From Elymus sibiricus (Eukaryota; Streptophyta; Magnoliopsida; Poales; Poaceae), in assembly GCA_039707655.1 (NCBI GenBank), contig CM077664.1:121990485-122054484 (forward strand): a stretch of 64,000 bases of DNA, in the 5' to 3' direction. Positions within the stretch are counted from its first letter, which is position 1; every line of letters starts with the position of its first letter. The notes under the pieces were generated by a model, which was not told the DNA's origin, ran no database searches, and saw only the letters and a program-made list of their open reading frames with translations. This document shows, one piece after another, positions 46,290 through 57,175 of the stretch. Position numbers and translations under genes: made by a program.

Positions 46290-47315
46290 GATTTTGAAGT
46301 CATTTGATTATGAATCATCTGACACTTGCAACTTTCGTCCGAAAAGTGAAGTGACTGAAATACCGTTCATAGGCCATAAGGAACGAGCAATGAACTTATT
46401 GGTGATCATACATTTTGATGTGTGTAGTCCGATAAATATTGTTGCAAGCAGTGGATTTGTCTATCTTCAAAAATGACTCAAGTAGATATATGGATATTTG
46501 CTTGATGAGACGTAAGTCTGGATCTTTTGAAATCATTCGAAAGGTTTTCAAAATGAAGAAGAAATTATTGTAACAAGAAAATTATGTTTCTGCAATTGGA
46601 TTGCGGAAAGAAATTTTGAGTTACAAGTTTAGCGAATGTTTGATGAGTTGTGAAAAGAGTTTCATAACTTAGACCTCCCAGAGCACCACTGTGAGTGGAA
46701 TGTCCGTGAAGATGTAATCAAACCATTTATGACATGGTAAGATCAAAGATGACATAAATCAATTTGCCATTATCCCATTTAAAGTAATGCTTTAGAGACT
46801 GCGGCTTTTACACTGAAAAGAGCGCCATCAGATCTGTTGAAATGACGCCATGGTATGGTACACCCAACCATGTCATATCTTTTCTTAACATTTGGAATAT
46901 GGGGATTGTGATGCCATGGTTTGGATTAATCATGTATTCCATGGTATGTAAGACAACCATATATGTCTAATACTCCCAAGTTGTTGCGAGTATAGATACA
47001 AAAGTGATCAAAGTGTTGATCATGGGACAACAGTGAAAAATGTCATTGAGTACTAAAGTAGCACTAATGACATGTTTTCTCGCAAGCAAAGATTATGAAG
47101 TGCTCGTTGTAAGTAATTACATCGATACGGTCTTCATCAATGCTCCATGCGATCTTCGATTTAAGTTAAGGGCTTTGTGTAATACACGATATGGTGGCAC
47201 GGTAGTTGGAAATTGTTCCAAACAGGTTACCGTGGCGAATTCTATAACAAAGGCTAAGTATGTTGACGCTTTGGAAGCGACAAAGAAGATGTTGAATCAT
47301 ATAGTTCATTCATGA
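46290..47315 (+). pseudogene. Remnants of Angela integrase and RNase H
   Basis: Near 46300-46470 a frame reads FDYESSDTC, then FIGHKERAMNLLVIIHFDVC, matching the copia integrase start (zinc region, then the first aspartate in H-x-DVC). Near 47220-47300, SKQVTVANSITKAKYVDALE matches the copia RNase H end (SKQxxVAxSTTEAEYIA), with the glutamate of the last active-site motif replaced by lysine. The reverse transcriptase part between them is not readable. The whole is dead. Confidence 0.65.
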
Positions 47316-47433
47316 ACTTAGTATGGTTTCAAGATGGCTTTGGTCAATGGGACACTATTGCAGATAGTTGCTCCATAGCTCAGTCTGAGGAATCAAGGTT
47401 CGACCAGTGATTCACATATATACTAAGCCAAGT

Positions 47434-48938
47434 TGAAAGGATCGATATGGTTGACTAGAGGGGGGGTGAATAGGCAACTACCAATTTTTAGCTTTTCTTA
47501 ACAAATTAGGGTTAGCAACAAAATAGGTTGTCTAGATGTGCAACTAGGTGAGCAACCTATATGATGCTAACAACAACAACACAAGCAAGCAAGGGATACA
47601 ACGCAAGTAAGGCTTGCACAAAGTAAAGGTAAGAAGTAACCCCAAGTGGAGCCGGTGAAGACGAGGATGTGTTACCGAAGTTCCTTCCCTTTAGGGGGAA
47701 GTACGTCTCCGTTGGAGCGGTGTGGAGGCACAATGCTCCCCAAGAAGCCACTAAGGCCACCGTATTCTCCTCACGCCCTCGCACAATGCAAGATGCCGTG
47801 ATTCCACTAGTGGTGTCCTTGAAGGCGGAAACCGGACCTTTACAAACAAGGTTGAGGCTCTCTCCACAACTGAATTGGAGGCTCCCAACACCACCACGAA
47901 CCTTCACCACAATGGAATGTGGCTCCGAGGTGACCTCTTCCGTCTAGGGTGCCCAAACACCCAAGAGTAACAAAATCCACACACGAACGTATGGGGGAAT
48001 CAACTTTCCTTTGGTGGAAGTGTAGATCTAGGTCTCCTCCTTCAATCCCTAGCAAATCGACAAGTTCGAGTGGCTAGAGAGAGAGACCGGGCAAGAAAGC
48101 TTGAAGGGCAACAATGGAGGAGAGAGAGAGGCAAGAGGTAAAAAGGTAGGTGGAAGAACCACCTACTTATATAGTGCCCCCCAAATCCAACCGTTACAGC
48201 CATTTTTACACTGCAGCGGTACAACCGCTAGAACCAGTACAACCGGTATTCACGGGTTCACACTGCAGAAGTGCCCCAGGCGGTACAACCGGTGGAGCCA
48301 CCGGTCGTACCGGTCGGCCGGAGTCAACCAGGAACTACCGCTCCACCATCGCCCAAAAACCGCCTCATAAACAGAAGGGAGTCACCCCATAGCGGTGGTT
48401 GGGGTGGTGGCTGTGCCGGTACAACCGCCAGACCAGCGTTCCTGTGGTGGCTAAGTCCGGAGCGGTACAACCGCTCCAGGCACTGGTAGTACCGGTTCGC
48501 CGAAGCCGTCCGGGAACTACCGGGCCACCACCGCCCAACCACAGCTCCACTACAGAAGGTATTCTGATAGTGGAGCGGTGCAGGGCCGGAACAACCGGTC
48601 AAGCGGTACAACCGCTTGGCACAAAATACACTGCCACAGATAGGACTTTGAGGACCTCTCTCCTCGAACGGACGGATGTATAGTGGGTGCAAATAGAATG
48701 TGTACGTGCATTGATTCACCCAGTACCTTCCGATGCGGATTCCCTCTTAATAGTACGGATTTCCTATGACCAAAGAAATAAACGCGTCGGAAACTCCGTC
48801 TTTGATCTTTTCCGTCCTGAGGGAATGCCTAACCGTCTTGCGCCAAACAAGGTGTACCTGAGTAAACTTGGGCGCACGATTAGTCCAAATGTGCATTGTC
48901 ATCATCACCAAAACCCTAAGGCGGGAAATGTCCTAAAA
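47434..48938 (-). repeat. 3' LTR of the Sirevirus-type element
   Basis: On the minus strand it ends CAACCATATCGATCCTTTCA at 47434. Its start is near 48938, after the tract AAAAAGGGGGAGATT. The expected TG has decayed to TT, so that boundary is a few bases uncertain. The part 48195-48640 is packed with GCGGTACAACCGC-type dyads. Confidence 0.7.
48195..48640. repeat. Cluster of GCGGTNNNACCGC-type dyads in the Sirevirus
   Basis: Motifs such as GCGGTACAACCGC and CCGGTACAACCGG occur about every 20-50 bp. Each has complementary 5-base arms around ACA. Related clusters lie at 51040-51110, 51525-51600 and 63090-63245, all within the same element. Confidence 0.75.
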
Positions 48939-49438
48939 ATCTCCCCCTTTTTGGTGGATGATGACAATCACACGAATTGCACCGGAGATCTAGAAAATAT
49001 AGACGGGGCTCCCCCTATATGTGAGCACTATTTTGATTTTGCTTTTGGAATGCAAAATGCTCACATTAGGATCAATGCTCCCCCTAGATTTTATAGACCA
49101 ACCAATGACTGCAAATGAACTGAATAGACAAAAAGCATGCATTTGCAAGAACATGAAGTAGAGCAATAGATAAGGGCCACAATAATAAGCATGCTCTACA
49201 ATCATACGAGACACGATATAGAAAGGCTTAAGATAGATAGATCGGGATCGCATGTCTCACACCATGCACAACGTCTCCACGCACGACAAGTTCACAAACC
49301 AACTCAAAGCAAAGAGGTTCAACTGACACCCAAAGCAAAAGCAAATAAAACCCATGCAAATCCCGAGACCTAATAGAACTCTCTCCCCCTTTGGTATCAA
49401 GACACCAAAAAGGCAGAGCGATGCTAACGCCCCAGAGC
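48939..49438 (-). other. Spacer between the extra Sirevirus gene and its LTR
   Basis: It includes the polypurine tract at about 48939-48955 (AAAAAGGGGGAGATT on the minus strand) and a second purine run, AAAGGGGGAGAG, near 49380-49393. No gene is seen. Confidence 0.55.
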
Positions 49439-51330
49439 TCAGTAGTCCTCCTCTGACTCCTCGGTCTCCTCTGGATCATCACCATCAGATGCCTCTAGAT
49501 CGTCGTCAACAGACTGCTCGTCCTCATCCATGATATCATCCGCGGCGGCGGTAGCAGTGGTAGAGGTAGCAGGATGGCCAGAGGCCTCATCGTCAGTCCA
49601 CGTGCTGCTCTCGAAGATCCACTTGTCCTCTGGAGTGATGCTCTTCTCAGATCCACTGTCCACTTGCATGTTGAGGTGCCTCATCATCTCAATCTGTCTG
49701 CGTCTGGCCTTCTTCTCATTCACATGAGCCTCATAGAGCTTCTTCTGGATGTGAGTCTGCAAGCAAAAGGTCTTCTTCACCTTGGCTGTGAGCTTAGCAA
49801 CCCAGGAGGGCTTGGCCCCAGCCTCCAGCTCAAAGTCCTCATCACTAGAGGTGGCATAAACATCCTCGGGATCATCAGCAGGATAGCGAGGCTCAGCATA
49901 TTTCTTCTTTCTCAACTGCTTGACCTCATGCACAGTGAGGTTGTCTGGAGATGTAAGAGGCTCTCCTGGCCCGCGGACTGCCCATACAGAGTTCAGGAAA
50001 CACATGACAAACGGAGCATATATGGGTACCTTTCGGTGCATGACCATGTTGTACATCTCCTCCCACAACCACTTGGAAACATCAAAAGTGGCACCAGACC
50101 CCACCTTGGTCTTCATAGCCACTAACAGATCCACCAGATAGCCATAAATCTCATCCTGATTCCCAACCTTGGGCAGAAGCACATTGCGGAACACACGATG
50201 CATAATGTCATAAACCTTCTCAAGATCCTTGGACTCACCAATGACTCCACGTCCTCGGATGTACAGGGGTGCAAGCTTCTCCTTGCTCATGGATGTGGCA
50301 CGGTCGTGAGGACGGATGCCACCATTCCCGGTGAGACCGGTATCATCATAGCCTAGAGCATTGCAGAAGGCTCTCCAAGGCACCTGAAAGAGCTCATCAC
50401 GGCACATGAAAGACAGAGTACAAGCATCATCGGTGCCAAAGTGAACAGTGGTATAGAACTGATGGATAAGCTGCACATCAAAGTCACAGTTGATAGACAT
50501 GAGCTTGACCAATTCAAACTCCTCACACAGAGCTAAGGCCTCTCCAAAGTACTCCATGTTGTTCCTCCAGTGATCAAGGTCAATTGTCCACTGCTTGGTG
50601 AACCTGTTCTTGTTATGCTCAAAAAGCTCATGCACAATCCTCACTTGCATCTCGTTCCTGAACTGAGGTGTGGTCCAACGAGGATGAACTGGAACCTCAT
50701 AGGGATTCTGCAATCGGAACCTCTCCCAATCATGTTGTTTCCACCTGTGCATTGGTATGGCCACACGTTGCTTGGCAGCGGCAGACTTCTCATGGCGGGT
50801 GGGCTTGGTGGGAATCACCACCTCCTGCTCTTCCATAGTGTCATCAGGACGCTTGCTCCTACGGACTCTCTTTCTGGTCTTCTGGCGAGGAGCAGAGCAA
50901 GAACCAGAGCCACCTGCACACACACGGGAAGCACACAAGATACCCATCACAGATGAGAGGAATGTACACAAGATCAGAGGAATATATTACATGTAAGTAG
51001 AGAGAAGAAGAAACAGTACACAAAGGTTCAGTAAAGCCAGTTGTACCGGTCATCCTAGCGGTAGTACCACTCAGGCGGTTGTACCGCCCATTGGAGCGAT
51101 TGTACCGTTGACAGCGGTTCCACACACACAGGAGAACATGCACAAATCAAAACTGAATCTAGATGCAATATTTCGATTTCTAACTATCTACAAGCAATAG
51201 AGGCATGCAATAGGATCTCTTCCACCCAATAGTTTAGCCAAAAACACGGGAGTACACGTAATGCCCTAGATAGATGGATTCAAAGATTGAAACCAAAAGC
51301 AAGAGAGAATGGGGCATTACCGGTATCCAT
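49439..51330 (-). CDS. Extra gene of the Sirevirus-type element, two exons, 494 residues, function unknown
   Basis: Exon 1 is only 10 bp (51321-51330, ATGGATACCG). It is followed by GTAATG, and exon 2 (49439-50913) starts after TGTGTGTGCAG. The join gives MDTGGSGSCSAPRQKTRKRV and an open frame of 494 residues to TGA. A TATTTAAG (51499-51506) and a GC-rich leader precede it, so it may have its own promoter. The N-terminus is basic (RKRVRRSKR, possible nuclear signal). The middle (residues about 95-330) is globular, with CRDELFQVPWRAFCNALGY and LAPLYIRGRGVIGESKDL. The end is acidic (runs of D and E). The region around FYTTVHFGTDDACTLSFM resembles a plant retrotransposon-associated domain that I know only by pattern. 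It stands where Sireviruses carry env-like frames, but no signal peptide or membrane segment is seen. It is unbroken. Confidence 0.65.
51040..51110. repeat. Dyad motifs in the intron of the Sirevirus gene
   Basis: Several GCGGTTGTACCGCC and TTGTACCGGT forms lie in the intron, matching the cluster in the LTR. Confidence 0.6.
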
Positions 51331-51594
51331 GGGAAGAGATCGGGGAGGAGACGGCCTCCACGGAGCGGATCCGATGAAGAACCGACGGATCCGGAGCACC
51401 GGAGGGCACTCCGGGGCAATGGGAGCAGCAACCGGCGGCAGGGCAGGGGAAGAGGACGGGCACGAAGGGGAAAAAGAGAAACCCCTTCGGCCCGCGCCCT
51501 TAAATACCTGCCCAGACCGCGGAGCGGTTGTACCGCCCCTGGTACTACCCTGTGGTTAGGGGCGGTACTTCCGTCGCCTGACAGGCAGCGGTAG

Positions 51595-52084
51595 TGTCGG
51601 TGTAAAAACCGGCAGACCTCGGGGTAGGGGGTCCCGAGCTGCGCTCGGATCGATGGTAACAGAGACAAAGGGAGACAATGTTTTACCCAGGTTCGGGCCC
51701 TCTTGATGGAGGTAAAACCCTACGTCCCGCTTCTGTTTATATTAATGGAGGTGTATCGAGTACAGAGTTGATCTACCTCAAGATCGTAATATGTGTCTAA
51801 CTACTATAGCTAGGTGTTCGATGTTGCGCTAATGTCCCCTACGGGCTAAACCCTATGGCTTATATACATGCCAGGGAGGGTATCTAGGGTTACAAGGTCG
51901 GTATCTTGGAGTAAGGCGGCTGGAATAATCTTGGAGTGTATTGCAAGTCTTCGGTAGAGGTAGTCTTGATCACATCTCCCGTGTGCGACTTTCGGAGTCC
52001 ATCTTGATCACGTACGGGGGCATATCGGCCCATCCGAGGAGACGGGCCGGCTAGGTTGGCACCCCCTAATCCAGGACACCGTCA
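51595..52084 (-). repeat. 3' LTR of the TAT-type element
   Basis: 490 bp, TGTCGGTGTAAAAACC to CAGGACACCGTCA on the plus strand. The polypurine tract (TCGGGGGCTAC on the minus strand) is at 52085-52095. Confidence 0.92.
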
Positions 52085-52534
52085 GTAGCCCCCGAACTGG
52101 TCTTCTACGCCGAGGACGACTTTGAACCATCACTTCGGATCCGGAGTCTCCGGCTTGACAGACGAGTTCCACCTTACATTTCGAATTCTATTAATAGAGC
52201 ATCGATATCCGTGGTCCAACCAAGCTTGTACCCTATCCGAGGTGAGCAAGTATCTTAGCCTCGAAGGCTTTCTGTGCCGGTATGAACAATCCAATCCGGC
52301 CTGACAGCTTTATCGGAGAGACCCGCCCCACGACAGGTTGAGCAGTTACTGCCTCCCCTCAAATCGTGCTTCGTGGCGGCTCCTTTACTGGCACGTCCCG
52401 TCGAGGCACAGATCGTGCCCGCTTTCTTAGGGATATCATCAAAACTTCGTTTCCCCATATGTTTCAACGACATCTTTGATAATAATCACGAATTTATCGG
52501 CGCAGCAAAGGGGGCTCGTGGCCTTTCATAGGCT

Positions 52535-52542
52535 TATAAAAA
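52535..52542 (+). promoter_or_regulatory. TATA box of the opposite-strand gene
   Basis: TATAAAAA at 52535-52542, 125 bp before the ATG at 52668, with a C/T-rich leader between. It supports independent plus-strand transcription of the gene inside the element. Confidence 0.6.
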
Positions 52543-53057
52543 CAATGGGGAGAACAGCGCGATAGCCTACGCTCCCATTCCTCCCATGTTGTCGCTTCGT
52601 CTAGCTCCAACGCCCAGATCCAGCCCTCACGCCTTTCTCGCACGCAAGCTCGATTTCCCCATCAGCCATGGCCGATACCCTTAAGGGGCACTGGGGCGGC
52701 TCCACCGTGACGGCGGTGACCATCGCCGAGCTGCGCGACGCGGGGTACCTAGCCCGTACCATCGCCGCCCGCGCTCCAGAGGCCGACGAGCTGGTACCCG
52801 CTCCCAACGCCGGGGAGCGGGTGGTCTTTATTCCCCACCTCATCCGAGGCCTGGGGTTCCCGCTGCACCCTTTCGTGTGCGGGATCATGTTTTACTACGG
52901 GTTAGATTTCCATCACCTAGCCCCCAACTCCATCCTCCACCTCGCTGCTTTCATAACAGTCTGCGAGGCCTTCCTCCGCTGTGAGCCACACTTCGGCCTA
53001 TGGCTGAAGCTCTTCGGAATTAAACCGAAGTCCAGCGGCTCCGAACTCGCGGAGTGC

Positions 53058-53069
53058 GGGGGGGGGGGG
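53058..53069. repeat. Run of 12 G that breaks the opposite-strand gene
   Basis: Before the run the frame reads SELAEC; after it, the next frame reads MISKNQGATWFKG. Thirteen G would join them. This may be real slippage or a sequencing error at a homopolymer. Confidence 0.8.
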
Positions 53070-53874
53070 CAATGATCAGCAAGAACCAGGGGGCCACCTG
53101 GTTCAAGGGCACCTTCATCGAAATGGTGAAGGAGTGGCAAAAGGAATGGTTCTATATCACCGAACCCCTTGCCGTTGGTCAAACCGAGGTCCCGGCCTTC
53201 TCGGCCGGCCCTCCCAAGAAACTCAAGTCTTGGAAGGAAAAGGGCGTCGCCTGGGGGAAACCCGAAGAGGTAGAGACCCTAGTAGAGAGGATCGTGTGGT
53301 GGACCACCACGGGGAAAGCTGAGCTGGCCGATGTCATCAATGTCATGCTCAATCGCCGCATCCTTCCTCTCCAACTTCGGGCCACCCCAATGTGGGCACA
53401 GAAGCCTGAGGACATGGACACCATCAACACCTTCTTCCGCTCCACCTTGGCCACTATGTGGACAAAGCTCATGAAGCTGGCCAAGGACAAGATTCCCAAG
53501 GAGGGAGAGGACCGCGACCTCGAACACGGCTATGAGGCCCCCCCGGTGAGTGGTTCCGTCCATCAATCTTTCATTCTGTGCTTACTGCTCCGAGGAGTAA
53601 AGTCTTTATTTGGGCCGTCGTGTTTTGACATTTTGTAGAAGTGGTCGGCATGGGTAAAGGGGGTACGATGCCCAGCCCCATTGCCGGAACAACCCCAAAC
53701 TCCCTTGCTCTCGGCGCTTCTGACCGAGGAGCCACATGTGGTGGCTTCCAAAGGGACGAAGACCCAAACGGGGAAGTCCAGTGCTCGGACCCGGGGGACT
53801 TCGGTCACCCGATCAGAGGAGACCCACACCTCCGCCGCTCAAGATGGCGGCGCCGAGGAGGGCGAGGAGGAGAT

Positions 53875-53884
53875 CCCCCCCCCC
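53875..53884. repeat. Run of 10 C that breaks the opposite-strand gene
   Basis: Before the run the frame reads GAEEGEEEIPPP; after it, KGKRSVSEDADVGMPPKGQ continues in another frame. It is the same type of defect as the G run 800 bp upstream. Confidence 0.8.
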
Positions 53885-55906
53885 TAAGGGGAAGAGGTCG
53901 GTGTCAGAAGACGCCGACGTGGGCATGCCGCCCAAGGGCCAGAAGAGGCTGAGGCGAGCCTCATCCGAGGCCGCCCACAAGTCGTCGGAGAGAGCCAAGC
54001 TCTCCGGTGACTCAGAGGAAGACCCCCTCATAACGGGGAGGAAGAAGCCGGCGCCTCAAGGGTAAGCCCTTATCCTTGTCTCCCTTGCTTGAGTCATTGT
54101 TTCATCAAGAGAAATTTTCACACAGGCAACTTTTCATACACAGTCCGCCGAAGGTGATCCCTAGCGGCTCCTCGAACGGGTTGCCGTCCGCCAGCGGGAC
54201 TCCAGAGCCCGCTGCTTCTCCCCCGATGCAAGTCGGTCTGGGGGAGGCAACATCCACCCTGGCCCCCGAGGTCAATACGGCGGGGACCGACGATGCGGTG
54301 GTAATGGCCGAGGTTGAAACCTCGGCCCAGCAAGACCAGGGCACGAAGCGCCCCGAGGTCATCGAAGAAGGGCTGGGCCAGATATCGGCCCAGCAGGAGT
54401 CAACCTTGGCACCGCCTTCACAGACGGGGGCTCCTCGGGTGGATCCTTCTGAGGTCGTCCCTCCACCCCAGCCTGCTGTCCGAGGACGGACCGGCGTGGG
54501 GTGGGCCAAGGAGGTGGAGGAGGCCCTAAAGGGATGCTCCCTTAAGGAGGAGCACCGCGTCTTGATGGGCGCAGCGCTGGAAGGCTACCGGACCGCAGAG
54601 GCCGGCCTGCACGAGGTCTTCAAAAACCTTGTAGCAGGTTTCGAGGTATGTCTTCTGTGCATTCGGTTTGCTTTGTCTTTATGAAATGTGTCCGAGGACA
54701 TAAAAATGTAGCCTGCTGAACGGCGTAATGAGTGAGTAGCCCCCGAGCCCGAAGTCGGTTTCAAGAAACCGGCATCGGGGTCGCGTGAATAAGTAGGAGC
54801 CTGTTGAGTAGCCCACAGGACGCTACCCGAAGTAGTTTTCCTGGAGCATGTGGATGGTCAAGACCATTTTTCCTTTAACAAGGAGTGTGTTTTTATGACA
54901 GGTGTCGACCTTAGTGCCGGACTCCGCCTCTAGAGAGATGGCGGAGATGAACCGGAAACTTGAGCGATCTCAAGGTAAGCAAGGTTAAACTTGCAATGCA
55001 TGTCCTATGTTTAAAGGAAACAACTAAGACTTAAAAATGCTAACAGCGGAGTTGGAGACGCTCAAGGCCGATCTTAAAAGTGCTCGGAAGGAAGTGCGGC
55101 AGCAGAAAGCAGCTGCCGCCACAGCCGAGAAGGCGCGGGCCGCCGAGAAGGTGGCCGGGGAGAAGCACCAGGCGCGGGTGCTGGAGGTCGAGGAGACCCT
55201 GAAGGGCGTGTTTGAAGCACACGACAAGCTTCAGGAGGAGGAGCGGCGCGCGAAAGAGGAGCTCGAGAAGCTGCAGCGTGCCCATTCAGAACTCAACACC
55301 TCGGCTCGTGCGGACCGCGAGGTGCTCCAGCAAGTGGAACAAATCGCCTCGGGTAAGATATTTTTGCTGCAGTGTGCGTTTGGCAGCGAAGGGTGTGTCG
55401 AGCTCACCCAGTTATGGCGTTCCGCAGAGGTCTTCGAGGATCTCCCGCAGAGTGCAGAGGATGCGGTGGCCTATTTCGGCCAGCTGGCGGGTCATGAGGT
55501 GGAGAGAGCCTTCTGGGGTCAATTCCCAGGGTCCCCATCCGCGCAGCTGCTAAATCATCGAGTGAAGCAGCTGGTTGAGCTGTTCCGCATGACCAGGCCA
55601 GCACTCCAGGATCTCTGCGTTGCTCTGTGGCCGGCCGAAGCCATGCCGAGGAGTCTCTTCGGTCTGTCGGCTCGTCTTCGAGATGCCGTGCCCTGCGTTG
55701 ACCGCTGGAAGAGGTCGGCGTGCTTCGAAGGGGCTCGGAGGGCATACGCGTGTGTGAAGACGCACTTCCGCAAAGTTGATGTGGAGACTTGTGCTGCTGG
55801 CCCCCCTGCCGATAAGCCGCGGACCGCCGAGCAGTTCTTCACCGAGGTGGAGGCGGGAGCTCGGACCACCGAGGCCATGTGCCCTAAGGACACGATGTAT
55901 TTTTAG

Positions 55907-57175
55907 GTACTCCGGAATGCCGGGGTGTATGATGTAAAAACTTTATCGTTTGAAATGAGAATGGTTTGAAGTTCCATATTTTAGTAATTTGATTATTCCT
56001 CTGATATGACGTTTTAAAGTGAGAGTGGCCAGTTGTCGGCCTTAGCCCCCATGTAGGTCATACAAAGGGTGTTCCCTAAGCCATACTTGACCCTTAGCCA
56101 ATGTCTCGGTACCCATGGGCGGTCGATGACTTAGAGGAACTAGGCAATCGGACTATAGTGGCTTGATGTCTTTCACTTAGCCATAGGAGTTTGACTGTGG
56201 GGGTGATGACCAGCCCCCGGTGTGGGAAGTGTTCGGCCTATTTGGCCGAGGTTGAAGCCAGAGCACACTTCGGCTAAAAGAAAAAAGCCCTTCGTTTGAC
56301 AAGGGTGATCTCTAGGATCACATCGCTTGACGCGGTCTCCGGATGGCGGACCAGTTTACGCTTACCTAGATAGTCAGTTTTCGGCTTTCTCCACTGAGGC
56401 GCCACGCCAATTGACCTGGCGGCACAATCGCAGTGGTTCTCCCGTTACGCCCTTAGCCGAATTCATCGGAAACGTAAGGGGTACACATAGGAGCCGGGCA
56501 ACCCAACTATTGACCGAAATCTAGGTTCGAAACTGATGCATATAAGGCCAAAATCCGAGACGCCGAACACATCGGACTTTTGTGATACAATTGCATCTTT
56601 TTTAGAGAACGTCATCGTTCCAGAGCTAGACTGATAAAGAAATGCAATAGGGACCTTGAAAGGGCACGGTTTCTTTATTTCATAATATCAATCATGTACA
56701 TGCCCTGTGGACGAGAGCAATGGAAAGAATACAATGTAGACGGTAAAGAAGGAGGAGAAAAACAGGTCGGATAATTACCAACGGATTTTAAAGGATCCGG
56801 ACCGAAGCCTGCCGCACGTCTGCGTTCCCGAACTGTTGACCAGATCGTCCTGATTAAAGACGAAGAATTTGCGAAGGTCGATGCCCTTCTGGCCCTTTAT
56901 ACACTCTAAGTGTTTGATTGACCGAGCTCCTTGAATGGAGGTGTAGCCGAAGTCATTCTGTGGTTAAAGCCACCTAGACGTAGGCATATTTTGGCTGCTT
57001 CTTTTACAGATGCGTGCCTGTGCTGGGGCTCTAGGCCTCACCATTGCGTGGTGAACCCGCGCATGACGCTTCAGAATTGTTTTGGCTCCTCGGCATCCCA
57101 GGGGATCTTGAGTGCGAAATTATGCACCCTAGGGACGTAGTGCCCACAGAGAGGGCACTCGAGGAGCCCGCACCC
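55907..57175. other. Spacer between the two convergent genes of the TAT-type element
   Basis: This 1.3 kb lies where pol would be expected, between the 3' ends of the plus-strand gene and of gag-protease. It contains no reverse transcriptase, RNase H or integrase motif on either strand. The two genes converge here, so their transcripts probably end in it. Confidence 0.6.

Larger units (their letters stand above)
39930..47433 (+). mobile_element. Angela-type copia retrotransposon, plus strand, decayed, 3' end outside
   Basis: It has a 5' LTR of Angela type (GGAGATATGCCCTAGAGGC start) and a primer-binding site near 41945. A 5.5 kb interior carries a nested solo LTR (44131-45750). Gag-pol is heavily decayed: only pieces of integrase (about 46290-46480) and RNase H (about 47150-47315) can be read. 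A Sirevirus interrupts it at 47434, so its 3' LTR lies to the right of the window. It is inserted in an Athila LTR. Confidence 0.85.
52668..55906 (+). pseudogene. Opposite-strand gene of the TAT-type element ('putative gypsy type transposon' family), five exons
   Basis: Exons 52668-53545, 53639-54061, 54144-54645, 54902-54974 and 55047-55906 have GT-AG borders and matching phases. The first exon has the conserved family domain (ELVPAPNAGERVVFIPHLI, GLGFPLHPFVCGIMFYYGL, CEAFLRCEPHFGLWLKLF). I know this from Pfam as Putative gypsy type transposon (Transposase_28). The middle is proline-, serine- and charge-rich. The last exon is a long coiled coil (residues from TAELETLKADLKSARKE through KLQRAHSEL), then a helical tail with VKQLVELFRMTRPALQDL. 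Two frame slips are seen, one at a run of 12 G (53058-53069) and one at a run of 10 C (53875-53884). Otherwise it is open. The function is unknown. It is transcribed against gag-protease, so it could also affect expression of the element. Confidence 0.75.

Noticed and set aside
55353..55372. An intron at GTAAG...GCAG in the opposite-strand TAT gene
   Set aside because: It would be only 20 bp, far below the plant minimum, and the frame is open and family-like through it.
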